64,000 nt of DNA from assembly GCA_013397075.1 (NCBI GenBank), contig VWZS01003490.1, positions 920,134 through 984,133 of the forward strand, read 5' to 3'. A model generated the notes under the pieces. The model was not told the DNA's origin and ran no database searches. It saw nothing but the letters and a program-made list of their open reading frames with translations. The translations under genes and the position numbers were made by a program. This document shows positions 47,181-61,800 of the stretch, in pieces. The stretch's first letter is position 1; every line of letters starts with the position of its first letter. Origin of the DNA: Rhabdornis inornatus (Eukaryota; Chordata; Aves; Passeriformes; Rhabdornithidae).

Positions 47181-49817
47181 GCAGCAAGAATTTTCTCAGC
47201 AGTTTTCCTTGAGCAACCTGAGGCAACTACAGTCCCAGCACTTAAAAGAATGATGAATTTCTTTTTGTCTCTACTGAAGTATGTCTAAGAGTATTTTCTG
47301 GCTGCTGTAGTTTTTGCCTTGATGCAGCACTTTGGATTTCAATAATAAAGTAGTGTTCACTCAAGCTTAGGTTTGCTCAGAGTGAACCTAACAAAGTAAT
47401 GACTATACAATTGTTCCTGTCTAGTCTGGATCTAATTTGAGAGTAAATGTCACAATACATTGCCAATTAAAGGAAGAAGAAAACTCAGGCAGAGCCCAAG
47501 TTACTCATATTCCCAGAATACTGAGTGTCAACAGGTAAAATTTGTTATAGGAGCTTAAGGCGCTGTCTTTTTTGGTTATTCCTTTGTCTTTGTTAGTGGC
47601 ATATAAGCAACAGCAAAAGGATTGCTCAGAGCTTTTAAAATAGCTATTCATAAAGGCATTTCTATATTGTTTTCTTAAAAAAAATTTGTAAATGTGTGTC
47701 AAAGGCCCAAAGGTTTGACAGTGCAGGAGAACAAGTGTCTTTGTTCAAAGAGATTGAGCCAAAGTACTTGACAAAATGAGTTAAAAATTGTTATTTTTGA
47801 TGATAATAGACCCTATTTTAGGAAAAAAACACAATGCAGGTGAAAGTACACAAGACATAGTTTTACATCAGCATGCTAGTGTGTGTATTCAAAAGTTTAA
47901 ACTCCTTCACAGTCTGAATTTTGTCATACTTACACGAATCAGATAACCATTTGGATGTGCAACAAATATTTTCTCAGACATAAAAAGTGAAAATGGCCAA
48001 GAACTTGGTTATGCCAGAGTTGGGCTGTGTATTTGGTAGCAGCACTGAAAACTGTGAAAATTACAGCTCTTTTCTCTGTTCATCAGAATTTCCCCTTCTG
48101 GTGATGTTGATACAATTAAAGTTGAGTGCTGTCACTAAAAGAAGTTAAATCCTTTTGCTGCATTGCAGTCATATGGTGAATTTTTATAGCTATAACTACT
48201 CCTGCTTTATCTGTTATCCCAGCAGGGCATGGCTGAGATACAACAATATTGCACAGCAGGGCTGTCTATTTTCACAAAACATTTCACTGAGGCTTTTGCA
48301 CTATCTCCTACTAATCAGATTTCTCACCGAGGTGCCCACCCACCCAAATCAAGTGTGGTCAGTGGAGCTGGCAGGTTACCACTTTCCAAACAGCTTAATG
48401 AATATCTATCCATTTATGTTTGCTTAAGAAAAACCAGTGGGGTGGCATCATAGGGTGGGATTATTGCCTCTGCATCCTGATGCTCTTGACTGTAAATTTA
48501 ATTCCTGCTTGTGCAATGAATTGGTAATTGTAATCTGAGATCGTATATTTGATCTTGCTGCTCCTGGCAATGGAATCCCATTGAGTCACCTATTCCAAAA
48601 TCATGTGTAGAGATTTCTTATAAACCTAAATGTTGCCTGGCATAAAATAGCCTATCTATCTGCAGAGCAACAGCTGGCATGCTGAGGATATATTCATTCT
48701 CACCCTTCTGCACTGCCTCAAGCAGATAGTTCTGTACATTAAAATAGTTGGAAAATGACATTAAAAATATTATTCGTAGAGATGGTACTTGTTTCCACAG
48801 ATGTTTTCAATCCTCTTTTCTTGTTCATAGCACTTTTCTGCACTTTTCTTCCTGTTCTTGTTTCTCCAGTAGTACCCATGATGCCATTTTAAAACTTTCA
48901 TGAACAATGTTTGTTGCAGAATCTTCCATGTAGGACTGTAATTTCCTTTTTAACTGTTCCAGTATAGATCATTAGTTACTTCTGCAGCATATTACCAGAC
49001 TGCTCTCCTATCAGAAGTATTAAGAAATTAAGCCAAAAGCAGGTGAAAAATGAATAGTAGATAACTTGAATAGGTTCTGAGATATCAATTATTTTGCTGT
49101 CTGGTTTATGCCTTGCACAGCACAAGGCAGTGCAGAATTCAGTCTCATCTCTGTATATAATTGTAATTATTTTTGATAGCTGTGTTCCAACTTTATCATT
49201 AAGGACTTACTTCTGCAATTGCTTCTGGACAGATTTCCCATTTAAGTCCCCGAACATGCACTCACATTACAGAAAAAGTCTGTTGAAATATGATTGCAAA
49301 TACAGCTATAAAAAAATGGTTTGCTAAAAAAGTCACACAAAAGAAGTCACTTAGCCTACAGGTTCTCACCTGATCATAGGTTCCTGTAACACAGTAAGAA
49401 TCATACAGCTTACTTGCCTGCTTGCTTCCCGCCCCCCCCCCCAGTCTATAAAGTCCAGTTACATTTTTCTCCTCTCTATCTCTTATTGTGGGATTTGCAG
49501 AACATTAGAGGCACAGCTCAGAGGCATTCCTTAGCACACTGTCTCATGGAGAAAAAGTTTGCTTTGTTTGTGACTAAATGAGTATATTACATTTTTCAAT
49601 GAGACTATCCTTATGCAGGGTCTTGGACTTTTCAGAGTGGAAGAGTGACTAAACAGAGAGTCAAAAAATAGAAGAAGGTGTTGATGGGATACTGTTTTAG
49701 AAACTTCAGAACTGCACTAAACTTTTTAAATACCACAAACAGCCTCGGAGCCCTGATGCAAGAAACATTGAAACTGCATGGAGAAGAAATCTATCTTCTA
49801 CACACTGGTAAGATCTG
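47181..49817. other. Intergenic, no gene recognised
   Basis: AT-rich. An 11-base C run lies at 49,432-49,442. No coding or RNA feature supported. Confidence 0.6.
49432..49442. repeat. Poly-C run
   Basis: Eleven consecutive C, preceded by CCCG. The length is likely to be polymorphic or error-prone. Confidence 0.95.
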
Positions 49818-49970
49818 CCTGAGCTCCTTCTCCAGGCTAAATAGTCCCAGCTCTCAGCCTCTTCTCACTGGATGCTCCAGCCCCTTAATCATCTCCATGG
49901 CCCTTCACCAGACTTGCTCCAGTGTGTCCATGACTCTCCTGTATGGAGGAGCTCATAAGTAGACACTGGG
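49818..49970 (-). mobile_element. CR1 LINE fragment
   Basis: The plus strand reads CTTCTCCAGGCTAAATAGTC, GATGCTCCAGCCCCTTAATC, ATCTCCATGGCCCTTCACCAG and GCTCCAGTGTGTCCATGACT, the reverse complement of the CR1 ORF2 region that codes for its terminal part. An internal fragment, truncated at both ends. Confidence 0.9.
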
Positions 49971-52742
49971 CTGTTACACCACTAATAATTAGAATGTACA
50001 TAGGAAAGAAAATAGAACAGAAGCTCCAAAGCAACTTTTCAAAATGTTCATGTCACCACCAAAATCAGTATACCACAGCTGTTGTTTCAAGGGCTGAAAA
50101 ACTTACACACAAGTAACTCTTAGAAAATGTGAAATATTATGTTTGTTTTTAGGAGAAATCAATGCAAACCAGAAATCTACATTTGATATTTTGGATATTT
50201 TTGCAACAGAAAGGTTTAGAAATTATATTATACTGCTGTGGTGCTGAAAAAAAAAATTAATCAACCTATTTACACAGTAATTTCCCTTTTCTATATGCAG
50301 TGATTAAGGGGTCAAGACAATAGGTAACCTACTGTATGCCAGGAAACAAAACCTGAGAGAGGAAAAAATGGACTTATTGAACTAGTTAATGAGTATGTTG
50401 AAAGTGTCTGTCTTTTCATTCTGTTTATAATTTTTCAAAAATATATTAATTTATTTTGATATGACTGACTAACTGAATTAATGATGAATTAATGGAATAA
50501 GAAAAACACAACACTATTGCATTGGCATAAAGGAAACCCAAATCTCAAGAGGAACTGGAAAAGAGGAAATTTCATGTTTTTCATAAAGAGAGTCACTCTT
50601 TATAAATTCCTAAAGCCCATGTTGAAAAGTATAAAGTAATACATCCAATTTCCTGGCTTTCAGTAGTTGCTTGTGATAGACCATTATGGGATATATTTGC
50701 TGTTCATGTAAATTCTATGCTTCTGGAATAAATAAAAAATGTTTTTTCTTCCCTTCCAGGACCATTGTCAAAGGACAGTAGTGAGAGATGCTGTCAAATT
50801 TTTCTTTGTTTTCCCAGAATTTACAAATGAAACTCTTTATAACTGCATGTATCATCAGGGAAGTAAAAATAGTGAGTACCAAGATTTTTTTCTTTCTCTT
50901 GCTTAAGAAGTAAGATTGAATCTTTCAAAGTCCAGAAGATTTTAGCTTTGCCCTGAATGCTCTGTTCAGCATCAAGGCAAATCCCAAGTTAAGCTATCAG
51001 AGACAAAAAACGACAATGCCTTATCTAAAACTTTCCTTTAGAGGATTCAAAAACATTCAGTAAACATTAACAAGTTTAAGTAATTCTCTGCAAAGGAGAT
51101 AGTCAGAATTTTCAAAAGTCTGTAAGTGCCAGGAAATCCATTAACTCTCTGTTATCAAAGGGCATCATCCCTCAGTAAGCCAATGAAAAATTGAGTATGT
51201 TAGAAGAAAGTCAGTCACAGATTACACAGACTCTTACTGTCAAAAGAGTATAACTCGAGAAAGAACTGATGTATGTAGCTAGTTTCTTTCCTTTTCGGTT
51301 CTGATTAAATGGTCATTAGTGTTGATAAGAATTCTCTCATTCATTTTCAAAGGACTTGACTCCCATACCCAGAAAGATTTCTGAAATATAGTCTGCAAAT
51401 TATAAAAAAAAACCCCTGAAATTGTGTTATTTTTTGAGTCTAGAACTGAATTCTTGCCCTTGGTCACGTACAGTGAAGTAGTGACTGAGGCAGAACCCTG
51501 AACTAAGTCTCAAGTCTTATTGCTCTTTCTCCACGCTTCCTTGGTGGGTGGCTGCTTAAATTCAGCATCTGAAATCTTCTGGCACAGCATAAATAACCTC
51601 TCTAGTGAGCTGTCATTACACATATTGGTTTTACTCCCCCCTATACCTGGTTGGTATAAAATAACACTGTCAATCTTGTAAAAAGGACTCTTTGTTTTAC
51701 TCCTCCAGCCCAGTTACCACTGTTGTCTCTCCATAAGTCATGAATACTCCTAGCACAGCAGGAACACATTAATGATTTATTTTTTTCTGAGGAATACCCT
51801 TATTGCAAATGATTTTGTTACCTTGCTGGGTACTCTCACTGCAGGACATTGTTGCTAATAGATCCCCTTGAGCATTTGCAGCCTACATTCCTCATTTAAC
51901 TGGATCCCAAGTGCTGTGCATGTTAAATACCTCATCTATTATCTCTTTAAGCATAAGATTTCTGTCACAATCGCTTTTGTTGACTAGGCAGTTTCTCACA
52001 GAAGTAAAAAACAGTGCAAGGCTTTTCTAAAATTAATGGGAGAAGTTACTATTTGTAGTTATTCTCAGTTGCAGGCAGTGACAGGCTCATATTTAGGAAG
52101 AACATCAGTTCCAGTACCGCTTATCTCAGCCACTGTATGACTTCTCAGTTTTCTGAAACAGTGGATCACTTCAGACCCTTCCTGCTATTTTCTTTTATGT
52201 CTCTCAAATTGTGACAAGAGAAATTTGGGAACATTAACATTCAAGCAAGTTTTACCATAGACTGCAGTAGGGAGCAGAGTGAGTGTCAGGATGGATTGCT
52301 TTTAAAAATACTTAAGTTTTTTGCCTTTTGCAAAATTTTCTTTATAGATCCCTACTAAAAGACTGATGAAGTTTTTAATTAGCTGAGATGAACTGTTCAG
52401 AGGTTAAAAAGCAGAAAAATTCTGGATGGATGGTAGGTCTGGCATTGGCACAGACCTACAAGTAGCGGAGTGCGTTGGATTATGCAAGATGGTGACTGTG
52501 TACTGAAAAATTGAAAAACAGGAAAATGTCATTTGGGTTGGGAATGAAGAATGACTGTGTGCCCTAAGAGGTTGGTGCCTTCCTGGTGAACTTAGAGGTT
52601 TTTGTGTCTTTTGTTGGTTATATAGCAGGTGTGCACAGCATGTAGCTTCTGGGAAAGTGATATTTATCATGTATATGGAGCATGCAAGCCTTTTGGATTT
52701 TATCTCACGTAGATTGCAAACCTTGAGCAATTTCTAGTCTAA
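49971..52742. other. Intergenic, no gene recognised
   Basis: AT-rich unique-looking sequence. No coding, RNA or repeat feature supported. Confidence 0.6.
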
Positions 52743-52834
52743 TGGAAGGTGCCCCTGCCCATGGCAGGGGGGTTAGAATCTTCAAGGTCCCTTCAACCCA
52801 AACCGTTCCATGATTCTATAATTCTATCATTCTC
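52743..52834 (+). mobile_element. CR1 LINE 3' end fragment
   Basis: TGGAAGGTGCCCCTGCCCATG, GCAGGGGGGTTAGAATC, AAGGTCCCTTCAACCCAAACC and an ATTCTATAATTCTATCATTCT tail identify a CR1 3' terminus in plus orientation. Among the better-preserved of the CR1 pieces here. Confidence 0.95.
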
Positions 52835-55800
52835 AAGGACAGTAATGTGTATGCTTCATGTCATCATCTTTTAATAGGGAAATTTTATTTTTTGGAGATG
52901 CTCAAGGACTTACTTTATAATTTTTCCCCAGGTAATTTTTTTATTGTCCATTTTCTTCCATGCTTTTGCACATGCTTCTTTATAACTGTAATTGTAGATG
53001 ATGTTTGTGTGTGATTGGTCAGACAGGAAGAACCAACTTCTACTAATTTTAAAGTACATTGATCCAAAATATGTTGGAACATGGCTCTGTACTGCTGGAT
53101 ATGTGCAATGCCTTCCAAATTTTCTTCCTCTTTACAAAGAATCAGAAAACAAGATTAATTCAAAAAAGGTATGGGAGGGTATGTGAAAATGAAGAAATAC
53201 ATATTGTATTGGCACTATCTATAAGCTGAAACTGAATGACAGGCTTTACATTTTTACAAGTAGATTTAATTCAAATGTCCTATTCTAGTGTTTAAACTAT
53301 GGTAACACTTCTGTTTGTATATGGAGAATAAAGCCTAAGATACTATCATTTACAGTATAAACAAGAAATTATGAAGAGACTCCTCAGCTTCACAGCTTCC
53401 ACTCAGAAATTGCTTTCAAAGTTTTCTGGGCACTTTAGTCTATTTCTGAAGTCCTTATACTTTTACAGGTTTTGTCTTGAAAAGAGACGGGGTAAAAAAA
53501 ATACAAACAAAACCAAAAAATTGCAGGGATTTTGGAACTATGGAGAGCTGCCTAGGAGGAATTCTTCTCGTGTATGTATAGAATATATCTACAGGGTACA
53601 TGGCAGATAGGCCTCATGTGTCCTGCTGAGCATTTTCTCTCCCTTACCACTCTCAGCAGATAACATAGGCAGGAATGGCTGGCAAGGGAATACGCTGCTG
53701 CTCGGCCACAGCTGAGAGGCAGCCACAGCTCTGTCCCTGCGTGCTGCAGGACAGGCAGGCTTCAGAGCCAGGTGACCTCTGTAGATGAAGGGTAAAGGGG
53801 CAGCCAGGCTGCTGCCGCAGGGAAGGGAGGGGCTGTTGTATTTTGTTTAAAAAAACAGTAGGGGACAAGGGGCCAGCGCATAATGCAGCGCATACTGCAG
53901 TAAGGGTGGTGGCTAGAGACGTGGCAAAGAAATCCCAGCAAAGTAATGCATCAGAGCAATGCTGATCCGTCCAATTTTCTGACTCCAGAATAGCAGCTGA
54001 TTCTGGCCTGTTACACAGTAATTATATGTCTGAGTCAGGAACACCTAAGCTAGAATAATTTCCTTTATGGTTGGATCTCTGTAACTTTAATTGACCACGT
54101 TTCTTTTCCTATATTTGCTAATATGCAGTTTCTGAAATGCATCATAATCATATGTCAACACAAACTGTAATTACAGAAAAGCTATAAAGGCATTTATGCA
54201 CCATCTTTACAAACAATGAGCTCCCTTGTGGAGCTCATTTCCTCTCACTGGGACTCAAAGTCTTGGTAGGTGTCCTGAAACCAAGACAGAAGGCAAAAGA
54301 GATATACTGGTTTCCTCCTGGGCTCACAGCACCAAATCTTTAAATCTTTGTTGTTCTGGTACTGATCACTAAATTCTCTAGAGCATCTGCTGTATTTGTC
54401 ATTTTTCTCATGTGTAAAAAAAGCTGATCCACAAATTGTATATATTATGTACAAGTTGAAAAGTTTTGATAGTGCCTCAGGTATATGCCACATCTTAGTT
54501 TCCCAGTTCCACCAATTTAGTTGGAAGAGTTGTACTGAACTGGGATGCGGAATAAGTTTCCTTCCTGAGATGCCAAATACACTGGCTTTATTGAAAATGT
54601 TTCTGCAATTCTGCATTTACCCTATATAAGTAATATCTAATCTTTATTTAGTGAAAACAGACATTGACACCAATGGCAGGAAGGAACTTGATAGAGTAAA
54701 AATGTTTGGTTTGGATTAAGGTGTTTTTTCCCTTTTGTATAACCTCTTTCCCGAAGAAAAGACTCATTGAGTGAGTAGTGTTTGCTGGGACAGAGCCATT
54801 GTCTTTGGTTGAAGATGAAAGAATGAGGGATTAACAAAGTAGATGGACCCCATGGTTCTCAGATAATGGGTTTGTTTTACCAGAACACTTTGCAAGAGTC
54901 TACATCCTGTTAGACAAACAGTGTTTGTTCCACTGAATCAGGTTCATCCAATGCAAAATGTAAACATTTGAAATGGAAATTAGATTTTCAAAATATTTTT
55001 GGTAACATTTAATAAAAAACAGCCTCTTGAAACTCTGACAATCTCTATTCCTCATCACTTCAGTATTGATTTCATGTTTCATTTAGTATGATGCCAGTGG
55101 GAGAGCAGAAATATCTCTGCTTCCATCAAAAACATTTCCCTTTCTTAATGGAATGCAGGTAGAAGGTATAGGCTTAACTGCTGGAAATCAACAGAGTAAC
55201 AGGGAGGTATCCCTGGAGTGCTGCTGAATGCTGTTACAGTGCTGGCTGTGGCATTGTGCCTGACATGTCTAAAAGCAAAATACACACATTGAGTCTTCTG
55301 CATAGGAGAGATGCATTGAGCTGAGAGACACTGAGAAACACTGAAAACAAGATTTTGCCTGAAAAGCCTATGGTTCTAGGGATTAGGTGCAAGACTGCTT
55401 TTCCAGCTGATACTTATGGGAGCACTTACTTGAAAGCACCTGGCCCTTGCCTTGGACTTTGAATTACATTTTGTCCCATGGTAGGACTTTACTGCTTGGA
55501 AATGAAGTGGCTCAGGTGAGAAACATGGCAGAGAATTATCAAACTTGAGTGGGGTGAAGAAAATAAATAGGAAAAAATTCTCAGAAAACAAGGACTAGAG
55601 AGCATTTGCTCAAAAAATCAAGTTTCCAGTTAAAAAAAAACAAAAAAGGTGTTTTTTCCAAGTTGTAGAATTATAACAAATATTTGGCCTACCAAACTTT
55701 TAACCAGTTCAAAAAATGAATTCTAGAAATTCAGCAAAGAAAGCCATCTGAGCACAATTAGAAAGAGAGATTTGAAAGATATCTGCTGCACCCAATGTTA

Positions 55801-58800
55801 AGACTAACAAAACTAGGAGAATATACCAAGGAAAGAAGTGTCAGTTTAAACTCATACCTTTTTTTTTTTAAATGGAAGATATTACTTCTGCTAGAAACAA
55901 GACTTTTCTGCATAGAATCCTAATTTTCCTTAAAGCTTTAGACCTCACCTAAATGTATGCTTCCACTTACATTACCTGACCAAAACATTCTGTGTCACAA
56001 ATGCCTTTATATAAAATGCAAGCAGCTACACTCTGACTTCGGGGTGCCTAATTACAGTAAGATGTAAGACAGTCAGACACTACAAGTGGAAACACCAAAG
56101 TGAAGGAGCAACCCCACAAGGCTGCTGTTACAATTTTATGCTAACAAGGATCCAGACTTTGCTTGAGATGAGCTTTGGAGAACTAGTGCAGATTTTAATC
56201 TCAATGACATTTGATAGTAGATGTCTTACTGAGACATTAGAAATGTCCATGTGTTGAAATATTAGACAGAACTGAAAACCAATGAGTCTGGTTCTGGAAA
56301 ACCTGTAGTGGCATTAGTATGATGCTCTGCTCAATCTAAATTATTTGTGCTATATGTCAACCTGTGCTCCCTCTATGTTTCATCATAAAAGCAGACAGCT
56401 ACTTTCAATTTGGAAACAAACGTTAATATTCCCATTTTTGTCTCAGACTTTGATACAATATAGCTTTAATCCTATATGTATTTTATTTATTTTTACTCCA
56501 TTTGTAAAGGAGGATACTTCTTTTTCTTAAGACAGCTTACCATATAGCAAACCCAAAAATTCTCTGACAGAAAATTACAAGCAGTATAAAATAATTTTAT
56601 TAATCCTTAGCTCAAATAGGTAGCAAGAAAAAAGAAGGTTCTTGAGACCTATTTATGTAAAAGATCGAATCAGAATGGCTTTTCCTTGCATTAAAATACA
56701 TGCACAGTTAAATTTTGTAACCAAGTTGGAAAAATAGTCATTAGAAAAAGCAAACTATATTGTTACACTACATCATTAGACTAGCATTAGGGATATATCA
56801 AAGACTGTATTTCAGTATATCACAAATTCTTTTATACAAAACTAAATATTGCTGGTTTATGTACTGAACTGTATTCTTCTTGGCGTACTGTATGTCTATA
56901 ACTTTGCTAACAAGTCAAAAAGTGGCCTCAGGAAGTTGAAAACACAAATCTCAGATATATCATTATTGTCACAAATTAAGTTCTCTTTTAACAGGTGTCT
57001 GACATCAAATCAGGCATTGCTATTGGTTACTGAGGACTAATTTTTGAAGTGCCCTTTGCCATGGAGCAGTAAAAAGCTTTTTCTGATGTTCACAAGGCTT
57101 ACTTATGTGGATTTCAGCTGTATACACAGATAGGCAAGAACAGGAATTATTCAGCTGTGAACTGAATTTAGTCTTGAACCAGTGACCTGTCATAAATCTT
57201 TTAACAAAATTAATTGATTTTAAGGTCTTTGACATAGGGAAGGTTTGACTATTCCAGTGATCATGATGAAAGAAAACTTGCCAACTTTGAAAGGAATGGA
57301 CAGTTGATCTATTTCAAAATGACACAATTCACATAATGCAAAGCACTTGGTGCATTTTAAAGGAACACAAAGCTTCTATTGTGATTTCCAGATATATCTT
57401 TCAGAACCTGTGTTTTACCACAGAACTGAGAATCATAATCCTACCAGCTCTATGTATGCAACTTGTCCTTAAGAGTATTCAGTTGAAATACATTGAGTGA
57501 AATTCTGGATTTATTAGTCAATAGAAAGGAAGCTGCAAGACCTGTGTGATAGGAAACAAGTTGTGCTCCTTTTTTTTGAGTAAGCCTATTAATTCCTGAC
57601 ATGGTAAATCATACTTTCATGATAGGTTGGCTAAAGAAGCTCTTGTCTATTCAGTAGTGTCAAGACAGCTGTTTGTGGGATCTGGGAGATGATCTTGTTT
57701 GATCCCTGCCTATCACTGAGTAAACACATGGGAAACACATTTGACTTAGATGTAACACAAATTCTGAAGACGTGAACTGGGAATAAACTGATTTTGCTTG
57801 AGCACAAATCTGTAAAGACCTTTTATTCTCCAGACCTAACCCATGTTGTTTTTACTGCACTTGCATGACTGGTTGGGGCAGACATGACAGGACGGGCACA
57901 AGGGAAATTGTGGCCTCTAATGAGGCTGAGCAATGGGCACAGGAAACAGATCACTACAATGACCCATATGGAGACACGGCCTCGGTAGGAAGATCCAAAA
58001 TTCCATCTTCCAGGACAGTGAGCTTTGGAGTCAGCCCATTAGTTTTTCATTCTCTTATTCCTGGTTCTTCCAGGAAGGAAGATTTCCTGGTGGTTGTGCA
58101 TCACTAGGAGAAGTAACAAAGAGCTCTTCTGCTGCCTTCTTTTGCAGCACTTCTCTAAGAACTAGGAACTATGGCTTCAGCTCTGCCCTTCTTTCCTCCC
58201 TTCCAAAGGATGAGGATGCACAACAAGCTCTTTGGTGGATGCTGTCTCTGCTCTGTATGTGTAAGTCAGCATGACATCTGCAACTGCACTTGTGTTGTGA
58301 TCGAACCTGGCACAGAGCCAGGTATGAATAAAGCAAGCTAAAGGTTCTGACCTTTCCAGAGGCTTAACCACAGTGTTACAATCCTCTTCACATATCTCAT
58401 CATATCAATAAAATATGTCTCCAGAGCTCAGCATCCTGCAACATACATGAGGAGGGGAAGTGAGAGAATACCCCTACCCCAAAGGGAAGTATAACTTGTT
58501 TGAATCTGTTGAATTTTTCAATTTTGTTAGAGGTCAGAGTTACGTTCTGAGACCTAGACACCACAGCTGGAAATTGGGCAGAAAGCAGATATTTTACTAT
58601 CAACAAACAGACTGAAATGAGAAGTCACTACAAGGCTTTTCTTGTGTCCCTTTTGAAATGGTAACAGCTGATTTAGAAACTCAGTCCGTCTCTAGTTTGT
58701 TTTTCAGTATTTACAGACTAGGAAAAACGTTTCTGTTGTTCCCTGTAAGGCTGGCAGTAAGCCTCGGTGGCAGCTTGAGACAGAGTGATACCATTCAGAT

Positions 58801-61800
58801 CAAAGTCTCTCTCAGTCTGAAGCAGATCCTCAGGAATACTACATTGACCAAAAAATAAAAGGAATTTTCTGAGGTGGGAATATATTTATCTATCTCGACA
58901 TCTTTAAATTAAGTCAATATCAGTCTGTCAGCAAATTAATTGATTGTCATTATGAGTTATGATTGCCATTATCATAGTGGGATTAGGACACAAAAAAGAT
59001 TTTCCTGTAACTTTGTCCTGGCTTTCCTGAGGTACTGGAATTTTTCCACCATGACCTCATCATGGCAGACTATTTAGGCAGAATATTTCTTCTGAAGGTT
59101 TATATAATATCTATGCCCTCCAAATTTATAATCCAGAAGAACTTTGGGCCTTTGTGCATCCTTCAGACCTGTGATACATAACCTACCCATGGATTGTCTT
59201 CCATAAATACTGGTAATTTCTAACTTCTGGTGTCTCTACTTCTGTGTCAATTCCCCCTGATTATGCAGTGCATTTTTCCTCCCAGAAACCAAATGCTATT
59301 ATTCTTGAGAAAGTGAACTAACAATAAAAATGAGGTTTTCAGGTATTAATATTCATTCCAGCAACAACACTTATCTACATGGCTATACTCACAGCTCTTT
59401 TAAGCCAGGCATCTCTGCAGGCATACTGTGCAGATGGGGAGTAGTTCATCCAGGTGAGGAGACCTCAGCACAGAAGCACATAAAAGAGCACTTTCACCTT
59501 TGCTAACTTCCATTTTCTCTTTTACTTTATGACAATGATTGTGTTTCCACTCCATTTCAAGATGGAAGTGTCTAGCTGTTTTTCTTCAAGCTCTGTTAAT
59601 AGCTTTTTCATCTGTACATTCAACTGTCCTGATTCAAAGCCATTTGAACTCAGAGTGGCTTTTGGTTTTCTGCCATACCTATCACTGTTACAGAAGCTCT
59701 GTATAAAGCCTATTATGAATTTCCAGGAGATTACTGATATGTAGTAACTTTACTCACTGCTAGTAATTTTATTAACTGCTAACATTCACTGCTACCATTC
59801 ATTGGTACCAACTATTTTTTCAAGATGCAGCATGGGAAAATATTTCAGAATATCTCTTAACTGGGGGACATCATTTGAAGCCTCCCAGAACATGAATTGC
59901 TTGTCTTTTAAAAGTGAGGGATATTTGGAGCTGATCTCTTGCTTAAAGAACAGCAGCTCAAATTGTGTCTAGTGAGGGATACAAACCCCAATAAACCTTG
60001 CCTGACAGGTGACACATCCCAATCTGGATTTAGGGGTTACTCGTTGTGGTTTCACTCATAAGCTTCCACTGAGCTTTGCTTCACTGCACCAGCTTTTACT
60101 GTCAAGCCATCTGCATTAGTCCTTACTAAAAGGACTTTGTCTGTCAGCCAACCATACAAGATCTAAACATTCTTGTTACAATAGAAAGTTGTTTTTTTAT
60201 TTGATCTCTATTAGCATGAGCATGTATTATCATCTGGTGTGAAGGTGAAAATTTTAACTTTACTTTTTTGATTACAAATATGCAGTATTCAGAGTGCTAA
60301 ACATGCTGCCCTGCTTTACTTTTATATAGATAGCATTCATAAAGTCATAGAAATAAAGATGCTCAGTGGATAGCTCTTCCTTCTGAATTTTTCACTATCT
60401 TTTCACTACCTTTTTGCCAAGACAACTGAGAGTCAAACCCTAGTATATGTTGTTGCACTTGCATTACAAGAGTTACATTTGGAACCAAAGCACGTACAGA
60501 GATACCAGGTACAGAACAATGTTATCAGATCTGGCACAGCAAATACTGGGCACTGGCAGGTTTTAATCATGTATCACACAGGTTTGTGTTTTAGGACAAG
60601 CACCTCAATTCAGTAAGACCCTCTTCTGTGTAATTAAACTTGTATTTATTCAGAGAATCTCTTAAGTAGATGGTTGTATTTCACCAAGCAATGGGGTTGA
60701 CATTCTCAAATTAGTGGCTAATTGCTGAAAGAGCTGTGAGATAAAACAGTAGATAATAACAAAAATTTTTGAGTGTGTTGCTGTTATAATTGAATTGCAG
60801 ATCACTCCAACAAGTGGTACCTCCTTTCAGTGAGAACTATGCAGCTGATGTGAGACATTTGATAGAGGAAAGTCAGGAGGACACAAGGTGAAGCTGTAGT
60901 AGATGCACAGTTTTGTGTACTAAGTAATGTGAACCAGTTCCACATGACATCAACATCTTTGAGATGATACAAGGAAATACTGAAACTGAGCAGTTTCAGA
61001 CAGAGAAAATGTTCACTTGGAAGATTCATAGAATCTGGTATTTTCTCTGAAAAAAACTGCATTTGATAGGACAAAGTACAAATGTGTTATGAAGAACAGC
61101 TTCTTGCTTTGCCTTCCTGCAACTACAACAGCTCCTGTACAATAGGCCATGAAGACATGAATTCTGGAGCAGCTCACTAAAAAATGCTGTACATCTAACA
61201 TCTCAACATTCAGCTTTGTCAAGAGAAAAGGTGTCCAACCTCTGCAGAGCCACCAACAGATGCTATACCATCCTACCACTCCCACAGTGGGAGAGAATAA
61301 AGTTAAAAAAGACAAAAGCCAAGGGACTAAAACAGAGACAGAAGGAGAAATAAAACTGTAAAGAATTAATAGAGGAACATGTTAAAGTTGGCATGTCAGA
61401 AAAGGGTGGTAAAGGCTATGTGTTTTCATGGTTCTGTCACCAGAGAACTCTAATATGGAGGTTTAGTTTGTAAGTGAGATGGTGCTTTCACCAACATGAT
61501 TCACAACATGAAAAGTTTGGCAGACAGATATTTTAAGAGAACAAAAGTAACATCTGGGTGTTGTTAGATAAGCATTTTCTTTTGAAATTTATTTTATTGC
61601 TAAATAAATAAAAGCCTGGCTTTTTTATGCAGTGATCTGCTCACATCAATATGACTCATTATTGTTTTCCATTTATTTTTGGAGGCTAAGCATATTGAAT
61701 AATGAAAACAAACTCCATCCACCTTGATGTGAATATATAGCAGTTCTGACAATGTGACATATTAACATAAGATAGTGATTGAATTAATGATTTCCATTTA

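Noticed and set aside
54215..54239. Hairpin with 10-base perfect arms (AATGAGCTCC) and 5-base loop
   Set aside because: Arms of this length are expected by chance about once in a window of this size.
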